Assembly: GCA_023053545.1 (NCBI GenBank)
Contig: JAKZAN010000004.1
Span: 12,375,235-12,439,234 of the forward strand
DNA length: 64,000 nucleotides
Direction of reading: 5' to 3'
From: Lepidurus packardi
Taxonomy: Eukaryota; Arthropoda; Branchiopoda; Notostraca; Triopsidae
Under the pieces are notes generated by a model that made no database searches, was not told where the DNA came from, and saw only the letters and a program-made list of their open reading frames with translations. The translations under genes and the position numbers were made by a program. Every line of letters starts with the position of its first letter. Position 1 is the first letter of the stretch. Shown piece after piece: positions 1-11,418 of the stretch.

Positions 1-242
1 CAATTAAAGAATAAATAAACGCTTTAAATCAATTAAAGAATAAATAAACGCTTTAAATCAATTAAAGATTAAATAAACGCTTTAAATCAATTAAAGATTA
101 AATAAACGCTTTAAATCAATTAAAGATTAAATAAACGCTTTAAATCAATTAAAGAATAAATAAACGCTTTAAATCAATTAAAGATTAAATAAACGCTTTA
201 AATCAATTAAAGATTAAATAAACGCTTTAAATCAATTAAAGA
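1..242. repeat. 29-bp AT-rich tandem array, about 8.3 copies
   Basis: The unit CAATTAAAGAATAAATAAAC + GCTTTAAAT (29 bp) is repeated from base 1, so the array extends beyond the window. Copies alternate between GAATAAATAAAC and GATTAAATAAAC. It lies about 100 bp downstream of the CC2D1 stop codon. Confidence 0.95.
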
Positions 243-339
243 ATCGCGATATTGTGTATTGTAAACATGACATGTGTTGTTGATGGAGTACTGGAGTTGA
301 CGGAAACTTTCAGTAGCATATCACAGCTAAAAGTCATTG

Positions 340-3300
340 CTATTCCATCAAAACGGTCCATTTCTCCTGAACTTGCTCCACTTCTTTAGCCAGTAAAGGT
401 TCTCGCAAGCGTATTTTAACTTCCAGTTTACCTCCAACAGCTTTGCGTCCATCCATCAACTATTCAATGTAAACCAAAAAGAGATGAATCGCAGTTCCGA
501 AGATTGAATTAGGGTTAATTAGGGTGTTTGTACCTCGACAGCTTCGTGCAAAACGCTATGGGTTTGCAAATGCGCTAATTTGACTTGCGCAGTTCCTATC
601 AAAGAGTCACTTCTCAAAAAGCCTCTGTAAAAGAACGAGTTTAAGCCTTCCACGCACCCAAAGCGATACTTGAATCCCCGTGAGCATGCTCTTTTCCCCT
701 AGAAATTCATGTCAAATCCAAAAACTTACCCTTTGGCCCAGACTTCAAATTTCACAGCTTTGTTCTTAAAAATCCGGGGTAAGGCCCTCGATGTCCGCGC
801 AATGGGAACAACAAAATTTTGGTTATATTCAGGACTATTGGTGTCTTTCACTAGACTAGTTTTGGCCCCGTATGGATTATCCTGAAAACACCAGCAGCAA
901 ATGAGATCCCGCCACGTCCACTCGGATGGGCCTTTTACTGTTGAAAGGGGTACTTCGAATTTGACGTAGGTATCAATGGTTTTCGGGTTGGGAACGGCGA
1001 AACTCAAGCCTCGTACGATCACAATATCCATTTCGTCTTCCTTTAAATCGGTGCAGCACCTGAATTTAACACGAAATAAAATAAAATCAATAAAATACAA
1101 ATTTAAATACAATAAAAACCATAAGAATAAAATTCAAAAATAATACAAACATAAATAAAGACAATCCATAAATAATACAATAATAAATCAATAATATAAA
1201 AAATAATAATAAATAAAACACTAAATTTAAACAAAAAAAAAACATTAAAATTAAACAAAAAATTTAAACATTAAAAAGTAAAATTTAAACATGAAAATGA
1301 AACAAAAAAAGGAAAATAATAAACAAAATTTTTTTTAAAAAAATTTAGTTGAAATTTTTTTTTTGGTTTAAAAAAATTTTTCAGATTTTTTTTTTTACAC
1401 AATTTAGTCTAGTTAGAAAATTTAGTTTAGTTAGAACATTTAGTTAGAAAATAATAAAAAAATTTTTTAAAAAAAAAATTTAGTTTATTATTTTCCTTTT
1501 TTTTTGTCTTGGAATTGGGGTTAAGTAAGTTACCTAACGACAGCAAACGTTTTGATTTCATGTTTGAAACGAGGGACAGGATCGCCTCGTCTGGCCGCGT
1601 GACGGATACGGTCCAGGTCCTTTTTGGTAAATTGAGCGAGCTGATCAAACCGATTGGCATTAGCCACGTCTCCCAAGGCTGTGTACATGGCTCGGTTATC
1701 GGTACAAAGCTACAATTGAGACAATTATTCAGGGATTTCTTGAGTGTGAATAAATTTGAGTGGAAAATTGGCAACGTAGCACAAGGACGACTCGACAAAA
1801 GGACGCCAAGCCCCGACAGAAAGACGCCAGGTCCATCATCTTTTAAGGAACCAGTAGAATTTCGAGTTTCAAAAGTCATTGATTAAGCACCAACAAGATT
1901 AGAAAGTACTTAAGTCGTACTAAAAAATACGTCATAAGGTTCGGCGTCCTTGTGTTGGGGTCCAGCGTCCTTGTGTCGGGGGTCCAGCGTCCTTATGTCG
2001 GGGGTCCAGCGTCCTTATGTCGGGGCCCACTAAGTCTTTTTGTCGAGTCGTCCTTGTGTTGACTTCCCCTAAAATTCGAGTTTAAAGTGTAAAAAGAGGG
2101 TCAATTCACCTTGAGTTGGACAACTAAATCGGCTTCTAACTGTTTATACAAGTCATCTTGCTCAACCAAGGCAGGCGCAAGTGCACATTCTTCCTTATCG
2201 AGGAACTCAAAACTTGCATCAGGTGGAGGTGAAGGTTCGCGCACTTGCGGTGGCACAGGAACCTAGATTTTTTTTTCCCCATTTAGTGATCGACTTGAAA
2301 AACTGCTTTATCTTACACGACACAACACTCATGAATATTCTACAATTTGCCTGCTATGATATAATTCGCACTGTTAAAACACAAACTTGACCGTTATAGA
2401 TCATAATCATTCTTTGTAAAAATTAAACAAATTTATCATTATTACCGTATTAAGATCTACTGGAAGACCCGATCGGGATGCTTCGATGAGTGGATCAATG
2501 CCTTTAGACATTCGCAGGTATTCTTTAGCTTGCGAAACTTCGCCTCGCTTTTTAGCTTCCAAGGCTGCTTCCTTGAATAAACGCTGCCTTTCCAACAAAT
2601 ACTGTAATTGCTTTTCTTGCCTTGATTGGGGATTTTTTCGTACTATTTAACCCACACAACATCAACTTTACCTATCTTTCTTTGTAATGCCAGTAAGCTA
2701 GCTTACCTGACTCAGCCCTTGTTTCTGGCTTGGGCGGGGGAGGAGGAGGGGCAGCTCTTGTAATAGTGGGTGGTGGGGGTGCAGCAGGCTGGGGTTCAGG
2801 CTCAGGGACTATAGCAGCAGCTGCTGCAGCCACAACTAGTGGTACTGGCTCTTCTGCAGCTTTAGGAGCGCCTGGAATGGGTGGATAACCTGCAATCGGC
2901 CCACAAATTCAATAAAAAATCAAATAAATAAATACAAAAATATATAAAATTTCAAACAGCTTTAAGCCTAACCTAAAATCGGCAAGAAATCAGGCAAAAA
3001 GAAAATGGGCAAGAAATTAAAAATAAATCTAAAAAAACTAAATTAAAAAAATTAGGAAATAAAAAAATGAAAAAAAAAAACGATAGTTAAAGGGAAAATC
3101 AACCTGGTGGAGTGGGAAGTTCATCAAAAGGAATAGCTTTGCCTGCTTTGCAAGCTTTGACGGCATCGGCGTACTGTTTAACGATCCGTCCCATTCTCCT
3201 GGCCTTGGAACTGTTGCCTTCAGATTCCGCTTGGGCTTGTTGGCTTTGGTATTTCGCGAGACGCTGCTGTAACGCTTCTAATGGAGTGCTTGGAACGGGA

Positions 3301-4847
3301 ACATCCACTGGAGGCAAGGCATTGGGTAGTGGAGTTTCCATAGGATCAGCACCGCCTAAGGAATCAAGACAATTTAAGAAAATACGTCAGCTAAAAGGAT
3401 CATTTTATACTATTTGAAGCTATTTTTACCCTGAACGACCTGGGTTTCCGCCTTAGGTGGCAATGGGAGCTGTATTTTGACCACAGTCGGAGGATTTTCA
3501 GTCACAGAACCCACCGAAGGAGGTGGTGGAGGCATTGCGGCCAAATCTACCACTTGTCCTTGCTGCGCAGCAGCGATTACTTGATCAAATTGCTGAAAAG
3601 TAGACGATTTTCAAGTTAAATTAGAATACAAAGGCTCCATTTTGTAAACGGTGCTGAATACTTTGACAATACGGACGTATTTGATGGCTATATCTTGCTG
3701 TCCACCTTTTTTAGCTTCCAACGCAGCTTTTTTGTACTCCTCCTTCCTGGCATTCATCAGCTGAAGGGTGGAATCATCCACAGTGGGTTCGGAAACCTCC
3801 AAAACTGCCGGTTCAGCCGGTGGCGTGACTGGTTTGACCTTCTCGGGTATAATGTGAGGCTCTTCAGGGTGTCCGAAATCGATTAGAGGTCCTTCAGCTA
3901 CGGGTTCGACTATTGGCTCTAAAATAAAGCGAATAAATTCAAAGAGAATCATTAGCATGTGTGTTTTTACGCCTTTTTTTCGCGAAAAAGTGGAGTACGT
4001 ACGTTCAGGGAGGGGAGCTGGAGGAGGAGGAGGCTTAGGGTGGCTAGAAACCGCAACTGGAGGTGGTATTTCGCTCGGATCAATAGGTTTCCCAGCCTGG
4101 ACTGCCTTAAGCATATCTTGAAGCGTTTTGATACCCCGTCCAATCCTACCAGTGCTTTTTTAGTAGAAAGTTCGCTATGGAGTTAGACTGAAAATACCGT
4201 CTAGCTTTCATGTTATCGCCGGTGCTTTTCGCATTCTTCTCAGCTTCTTGATACATTCCCAGGCGTTCTTTTATGGTGCTTAAAAGCTGCTGGGCATCAG
4301 GTTGCTTAGGTTTAGGAGGAGGTTCAGCTTCTACCGCAACTTCATCATCGTCTTCTACAAGATTACTCAGCTCTGCCTGAGAAAACACAAAAGAGAATGA
4401 ATCTCAAGTTCTGAATTGTGTTTTACCTCTAAATCAGAGTCTCCCACTTCAGACAGCTCTTCATCGCTAGGGATGTCTCTCATACTGGCCGCAATCATGG
4501 CTTGTAAAGCTTCCGGGGATACGAGTTTCTTCTTGGGAGCTTCTGGAGCTCGTTTTTTCTTGCCTCCGCCCGATAAAGCTGCCAATTCAGCTTCCAAATC
4601 ATCGTCCCCGGCTCCGTCATCATCCATTCCCATGTCCATCAACCCAAACTACACAACATACATGACAGACACACTCGACAACCTATATTTTGTGGTTATT
4701 TTGGGACTTGGGATGAATTCTTCGCCAAATCAAGGTCAAAACGAGGTTAACAAAAGAAATCATGAATATCTTGCATAAATTTACCTGGCCTACGCCACCT
4801 GAACGACGAGGTTTGGTTGCTGGAGCTTCTTTCTTCCGACCAAACAT
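340..4847 (-). CDS. lgd: CC2D1 / lethal giant discs protein (four DM14 modules plus C2), complete, 15 coding exons
   Basis: Family role (known): binds the ESCRT-III subunit CHMP4/Shrub through DM14 modules and controls endosomal sorting, notably of Notch. Exons by GT..AG and phase: 4847-4785, 4648-4427, 4376-4198, 4145-4003, 3918-3662, 3592-3430, 3355-3104, 2889-2707, 2642-2446, 2262-2110, 1709-1534, 1059-939, 881-730, 624-534, 459-340; every junction keeps frame, giving about 823 residues, a usual family length. It starts MFGRKKEAPATKPRR, as expected. DM14-like modules fall near residues 120-185, 257-310, 365-425 and 500-560, each with an ARR/KYVR core and AxxxGxxxxxxxxP ending, separated by Pro/Ala-rich linkers. 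The C2 domain is at about 670-790 (DIVIVRG, SLVKDTNSPEYNQ, KFEVWAKG) and the protein ends EKWTVLME. Introns are as short as 52 and 57 nt. Identification is firm; single splice sites are hand-placed. Confidence 0.93.
1940..2027. repeat. GC-richer 23-bp minisatellite in a CC2D1 intron
   Basis: About four copies of a unit close to GGTCCAGCGTCCTTGTGTCG followed by GGG, inside the intron between CC2D1 exons 10 and 11. Its composition differs from the A/T-rich intron around it. A related string, CGTCCTTGTGTTG, recurs at about 2047. Confidence 0.8.
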
Positions 4848-4848
4848 T

Positions 4849-4854
4849 TTACAT
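4849..4854 (-). promoter_or_regulatory. Start-stop mini-uORF (ATG TAA) just before the CC2D1 start codon
   Basis: On the minus strand the sequence reads ATG TAA A ATG TTT. An AUG followed at once by UAA therefore ends one base before the main initiation codon at 4847. If transcription starts upstream of 4854 the element lies in the mRNA leader and could reduce initiation at the main AUG. Presence in the transcript is inferred. Confidence 0.45.
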
Positions 4855-4967
4855 TAATTCTAGAAGCAGTCTTTCGTCATACACAATGCCACAAATCTGG
4901 CAATTTCTAATGTTGTTGTTATGATCCGAACCTTGCCCTGCTTTCCCCTATACTGAGCTTTTGTCAG

Positions 4968-5040
4968 CTTGCTATCGATAGCAAGTAAACTAGATTTCGA
5001 TTACAACACCATCGATATCTACATTAGCTAGTATCGATAC
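4968..5040. promoter_or_regulatory. DRE-like TATCGATA palindromes upstream of CC2D1
   Basis: A perfect 18-bp palindrome, CTTGCTATCGATAGCAAG, lies at 4968-4985. A related ATCGATAT sits at 5011-5018 and a 10-bp palindrome, GTATCGATAC, at 5031-5040. TATCGATA is the core of the Drosophila DRE, a housekeeping promoter element bound by DREF and BEAF-32. The cluster is 120-195 bp upstream of the CC2D1 start codon, a sensible promoter position. Binding is inferred. Confidence 0.5.
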
Positions 5041-6726
5041 CAGCGCCATTGAGTCTTTTTAACCGCGAATTTCAAATATCGAACTGTTCCGAGATACACA
5101 GCTGAGGCAAGATTGAGAGATTGAGAGACAACTGATAGATTAAGAGACAACTGATAGCTATGAGAGACAACTGTTATTCAACCAATGGATGTGACTAAGG
5201 ATTACATTATACAAAAGAAGAAAACTGAAAGAAGAAAACAACATTAAGACTTGATTTTTAAGGCAAAGGATCTATATTGTCGATTCATACTGAAACAGCA
5301 TTTCGGAGCTGGTTAAAGGGTCTGTTCGAAAACACTAGGTAATATCAACACAATGTCACACTGTGCTATTTTGAAACGGGAACCGGCAAAAAAAAGACAA
5401 ATTTTTTCTGGTATCTTTTCTTCTCCTTTCCAAACCACGTGGGTCTTGCAGGAGCGAGAAAAACGGTGCGACAAATGCAAAGAAAAACAAACAGAAAACA
5501 TGGGGGCGTGCATCAAAATTAATTCATTAATTCATAAAGTACGAGTGGCCTTCCTAATCATAAGAACAGGCGCTGGTCAAATTAAGCACATGCTTTTTTT
5601 CAATTTTTAAATAAAATTCCTCCCTTTTCCTTTCCAGAAACATGCTTCTGCCAGGGCAAGGGACAAATAATTGGATCTCTCTGTTATGATAACGCATAAT
5701 CTTCAATCTCTTGCATGCAAAAAAAAAAAAAAAAAAAAAAAAACACGAAACTATTTCAAGTACCTCCCACTTCTTGACTCCCCTCCCACTTCTCCCTCCT
5801 TTCCCCGCCCTTTTCCTTTCATTACACAGTTTCAATAGGAAAACTTGCATTTTAAACAACCTTGGCTTGCCTGCTCCCAATTTTGTCTTTACTCAATGAC
5901 AATGTGGCATTTTCTTAGTATTGCACTCTCTATATCCATTTGCATGCAAAAAAAAAAAAAGGAAATCTGTTGAGAAAAAATTCAAAATAAAAAATCGGGT
6001 AAAAAAGAAAGACGAGGGAACATGGCGGGCAAAAAAGGAGGCGTGGCTCGTAACAATAATTTAAGTACGGGATATTTAAAGCTTCTCTCGCTTGTTTTTC
6101 ATGACATACACGATGATTTCATTTTTTTTTTTCGCATCAATTTTTTTTTCAATATTTTTTTTTTCGACAACTTATCTTTTTTCTCTCGCTGGAAATCATT
6201 GCAACGTCCCTTGGCTGACTAATGCAGGACTGAGAGTATCTCTTTGCGTGTGTTTTTTGGGGGGAATTTTTGTCTGCAACTGTTCCTATTTAGCACTTGA
6301 GATGAAAAGAAAACATTCGTACCGTTTCATCTGTTTCATCATAAGTCTTCTATCCTATTCGGTTTAACAAACTCTGTTGTTGTCATCACGAAAATGCTGG
6401 TCCAATTTACACATGTCCGTTTAAATAATAAAAAAAAAAATTTGACTGGGAACTTTTTTTTTTAGCTTCTTTTCGTTTTTCCATGTCGTCCTCAACACTT
6501 TTCTTTCAGTGAATTCATCAAGGGAAAAACTTTGCTAGCGAAAAAAAAAGTCTTGGCTATTATAGATTCTCAATTCTAAAAATGAAAAAGAAGAAGAAAA
6601 AGATATTCGCATAATATATAAAATAGAACGACTAAATTACTTGGAATTGTTAGGATACTTGATTTTTTTTAAGCTGGCGGTAAATAAAGTCATGCTACAG
6701 CCACCGCAAAAGAATGTCTCGTTTTT

Positions 6727-7576
6727 AAGTGGAATGCTTTTTTTCCCCTTTCCCGTACATGCGACTAAATAAAGGGGAGGGGCCAAAAAGTCTGATATCC
6801 ATCTGTCTTGTTAAGGGTTGTTTAAAAAAAAAAAAATTGAAAAATAATAATAATAATAATAATTTTGTTAAGTGGAATGCTTTTTTTTCCTTTCCCGTAC
6901 ATGCGACTAAATAAAGGGGAGGGGCCAAAAAGTCTGATATCCATCTGTCTTGTTAAGGGTTGTTTAAAAAAAAAAAAATTGAAAAATAATAATAATAATA
7001 ATAATTTTGTTAAGTGGAATGCTTTTTTTTCCTTTCCCGTACATGCGACTAAATAAAGGGGAGGGGCCAAAAAGTCTGATATCCATCTGTCTTGTTAAGG
7101 GTTGTTTAAAAAAAAAAAAATTGAAAAATAATAATAATAATAATAATTTTGTTAAGTGGAATGCTTTTTTTTCCTTTCCCGTACATGCGACTAAATAAAG
7201 GGGAGGGGCCAAAAAGTCTGATATCCATCTGTCTTTGTAAGGGTTGTTTAAAAAAAAAAAATTGAAAAATAATAATAATAATAATAATAATTTTGTTAAG
7301 TGGAATGCTTTTTTTTCCTTTCCCGTACATGCGACTAAATAAAGGGGAGGGGCCAAAAAGTCTGACATCCATCTGTCTTGTTAAGGGTTGTTAAAAAAAA
7401 AAAATTGAAAAATAATAATAATAATAATAATTTTGTTAAGTGGAATGCTTTTTTTCCCTTTCCCGTACATGCGACTAAATAAAGGGGAGGGGCCAAAAAG
7501 TCTGATATCCATCTGTCTTGTTAAGGGTTTTTAAAAAAAAAAAAAATTGAAAAAAAATGAAAAATAATAATAATAA
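6727..7576. repeat. 142-bp tandem array, six copies
   Basis: Units begin AAGTGGAATGC at 6727, 6870, 7012, 7154, 7298 and 7438, so the period is 140-144 bp. Each unit holds a T-run, CCTTTCCCGTACATGCGAC, a GGGGAGGGGCC block, ATATCCATCTGTCTTG, an A-run of 10-14 and (AAT)6-8. Length differences are confined to the homopolymer and AAT tracts. The last copy decays into AAT repeats. Apparent ORFs across it are repeat translations. Confidence 0.95.
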
Positions 7577-8237
7577 TCTTAGAGTCATCTTCAAGGAATC
7601 ATATAAGGGCATGCAGGCCAGTCTTTTTAGTAGCTACTTAAATAACACTTTCTCTGGGTGAACCCGAATGGGGGGGTAAAGGAAAAAAAGTAGCTGATTC
7701 ATCGATTTTTCCATCCGTTTTTGAGAAAATAAAACGGTTAAGGTTAACAGACGAGTTCGAAAAGAAAACTACTATCTACTTAATGACTAACTTTGAATAA
7801 AAAGTTGGACCAAAACAGCGCGGGGAATTCAAATAACGGATACTAATCATGGTAAAAAAAAAAAAAAATTTAAAAAAATGTCGAGGGTAATAACTAGGGT
7901 TAATCTTGCCAAATTTGAGGCAGGCAGTCAATGAATGGTTCAAGTCCTAATACAAAAAAAAAAAAAAAAGTAGAGAAAAAACGAAAAGACGCATCATCCC
8001 AAGGGATCAGTCAAACTTAACTTACGGAGAATAAAAAAAAAAAAAAAAATATAGCCCATCACGGGAGCAGCAATGGGGAAGATCTGCAGAACAACAATGC
8101 TTCTTCTTTCGACGGAATTTCGGTTCAAACGAGTGTCTTCTTGGCCCCAGACAAAAACGTGTTCGTGAGCATTGTAGAGACCGAATTGGCTGCTTTCAAA
8201 CCGTTTCTAGTTGTATCTCGTCTTTTTTTGGAACCTT

Positions 8238-11200
8238 TTAGGCCATGAAGAGTTCGATGTATCGAGCGCCCATGTTTTGACGGTTCTTTTCTTGAATGGC
8301 ACGCTCGGCTTCAGCCCGTGTGGGGAAATTGACCAGTGCTTCGCCCGAAGGCCTTCCATCCGCATTCCGTTGGAGTTGGACGCATTCCGAGCTCAACTAG
8401 AAATTCATTTTTAAAGAAAAATTCTAATTATTACTAATCTTAATCGCTCGAAAATGGGTCTAAATCACTCAAGTGTCTTAAGGCTCCCGTGACGTTTGCT
8501 TAACTTGGCCACCGCTAGATGGCCGCTCATGGTTTACATGGGATTCATATGAACGCGCATCGCTTCTGCGCAATCTGTCCAACGGTTTTTTTCAAATTCA
8601 TGGAGGCAAGACATAAGAATACTAAACTAGTTACGCATTTCATATTAACATGAGCTATCTTTCCTACCAACAACTTTTTAATTGCATACTTTAAGAAAAT
8701 ATTGTAAATAATACTATAAATACATTAAAACTAATAATATAGATACAAATATAAATGTCAATAATACTATAAATACATGAATAATAAGTGACGAATAATA
8801 ATTCATAATAATAGATGGCCGCCCACGTTTTATATGGGGTTCATATGAACGCGCATCGCTTCTGCGCAATCTGTCCAACGGTTTTTTTCAAATGCATGAA
8901 GGCAAGATATAAGAACACTAAACTAGTTAACGCATTTCATATTAACATGAGCTATCTTTCTTACCAACAACTTTGTAATGACATATTTTAAGGAAAATAC
9001 TGTAAATAATACTATAAATACATTAAAACTAATAATATAAATACTAATATAAATATAATAATATCAATAACTGTCCAACGCGATCGCAATCTGTCCAACG
9101 GTCTTTTTCAAATGCGTGAAGGCAAGATATAAGAATACTAAACTAGTTACGCAATTCATATGAACATGAGCTATCTTTGCTACCAACAACTTTTTAATTG
9201 CATATTTTAAAGAAAATATTGTAAATAATACTATAAATACATTAAAACTAATAATATAGATACAAATATAAATATAATGTCAATAATACTATAAATACAT
9301 GAATAATAAGTGACGAATAATAATTCATAATAATAGATGGTCGCCCACGTTTTATATGGGGTTCATATGAACGCGCATCGCTTCTGCGCAATCTGTCCAA
9401 CGGTTTTTTTCAAATTCATGGAGACAAGCTATAAGAATACTAAACTAGTTACGCATTTCATATGAACATGAGCTATCTTTCCTACCAACAACTTTTTAAT
9501 TACATATGTCAAGAAAATACTGTAAATAATACTATAAATACACTAAAACTAATATTACAAATATAATAATATCCACTATAAATAAATACATAATAAGGTT
9601 ATTTTTTAATACGTTTAAGAGGATTTCCGTGTTTTTAAACTAAAACTAATAATATAAATACTAATACAAATATAAAACAATTTCAGTGGTACTATAAATA
9701 CATGAATAATAAGTTTCATTTTTTTTAATAAGTTTAAGAGGATTTCCGTGTTTTTCCTTTACTTGGGATCGCTAAAGCCAAGTTGAGCTAAACTCTATAC
9801 GGGAGCCTTAATTCACACGGATCGAATGAAATGGAATGAAAATGAAGGAGTGGAGAAGGAGCTAGAACCAGAAAGTCCCAAGAAATACCGCCTGGAAAAT
9901 GAAATGGGTAAATGCACTTGACTTGTTTTCAACAAAGTCAAAAACTATTGTAGTTCTAGAGAAAAGCCAAAAGCCCCTAACCTCCGAGCAGCTTTGGAAG
10001 AATTGGAGAATGTCCGATACGGACGCAGTAAAAGGAAGACCCCGCATGATTACCAAGTTGCCGGGAACCGTCACCGAAGAGGGGTGTGGGGGGCTCACAT
10101 TCACGTTGGAAGAGCCGCCTGCGGCTACCACCGAGCCACCTGCGCCCACGCCCAAGCTACTCCCGTTGCTCTGGAGCTGCGTGGCGGAAGGGGCGGGTCC
10201 GTAGTACGACGTTGGACTGACTGGCGGCGACGGATACGGCCAATAGAAAATGGGCGGGTACCCAAAGGGCGAGTGGCGTGGCGTCAACGGACTCACTGAC
10301 GGAATAATCTGCGGCGGTTGACCAAACGGGTAGCCGCCGTAGCCAGGTGGCAGCATTGTTCCGCCTAGAATTAGCCCAAAAAGTTGGCATGAATATCATC
10401 CCAAATTCCCATCTCACAATTTCATTTTTTTAAATGCATTTAAAGATGTGTCATTTTGGTTGAAACAAAAATAATAAAATCACCGAAAGGAAAAATCAAA
10501 AAAAAAAAATCAAATGTGTTGTGAAACATGCAAGTTAGTCCATTTTTTGTGCCCAAAGGAAAGAGAAAATCGACTGATAAAGTGCAAAAAAAAAAAAAAA
10601 ACTCCAACATGCCACAGATACGGGATTCTTCTAAGCGAACCAAAAGAAATTTTGAACGAACAAGTGGAACCGAAAAGAAGCCCAAAAAAGCTAAAATACC
10701 CCCCAAAAATGAAAAGGGGAAAAAATAGTTTGTTTTTTTTTGACAGGGGGACGATACACGATACGAAATGGTAGAAAAACGAATATTTACCGCCCACCAG
10801 AAGCAGCCACACCTTACCGTGTTTCTTTTCTCTCTACGATGGTTCAACAAGCCCATCCTACCTGCCCAAAAAAGTCCCACCATACATACACACACACAAT
10901 TTGGAAATTAACCCCGCCAAAAGGTGTCACCACTGTGGGTCAATTTTGGCAAAAAAAAAAAAAAAAAAAAAAAATCCCAGGAAAACAATAGAGTCGCAGT
11001 TTTTTTTACTTAAAAAAAAAAATCAATTAATTGAAGAAACAACCAGGTCAAAATTACGGGATTATAAATAAAAAGGTGTAAGAAAAATAAGGAGTAAAAA
11101 GAAAAAAAATCCTCATTATAAAAGAAAATATCCCCCAGCAGCCACAGTAAGCCGGCGAAGTATAAAAAATGTTGGTAATCAAACCCCATATCCGCAGGAT

Positions 11201-11369
11201 GGAAGATATTTGGGTCATTTACTAAATAGTTTATTGGTGCCTCATATGTCCACACCCTAAGGCATACGTTATTACAAAAAAGTCATGGAGGGAAAAAAAC
11301 ACACAATGGAAAAATCCCCTGGGTTATATATGCTCTTTGTGTTTAACCCCCAAAGAAGGATTATTTGAG

Positions 11370-11418
<49 letters not shown>

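Larger units (their letters stand above)
4855..8237. other. Gene-free flank between CC2D1 5' end and ESRP 3' end
   Basis: No open frame here has protein-like composition or splice-compatible ends. The stretch holds the DRE-like cluster, an irregular repeat around AGAGACAACTGATAG (5100-5180), A/T homopolymers (5719-5743, 5946-5960, 7855-7867, 7953-7968, 8033-8049) and the 142-bp array at 6727-7576. The right part probably includes the ESRP 3' UTR, but I see no clear AATAAA on the minus strand close to the stop. Confidence 0.6.

Noticed and set aside
317..340. TATCACAG string, the miR-2/13 seed match
   Set aside because: Flanks do not form a precursor hairpin and it lies in the 3' flank of CC2D1, immediately after the stop codon.
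1509..1886. 125-codon plus-strand frame
   Set aside because: Overlaps CC2D1 exon 11 and an intron on the other strand; no domain. The minus-strand exon carries the conserved sequence.
6725..7372. Series of overlapping open frames on both strands (60-134 codons)
   Set aside because: They are the same 142-bp repeat translated several times; poly-Lys/Asn and poly-Ile/Phe runs come from A-runs and AAT repeats.
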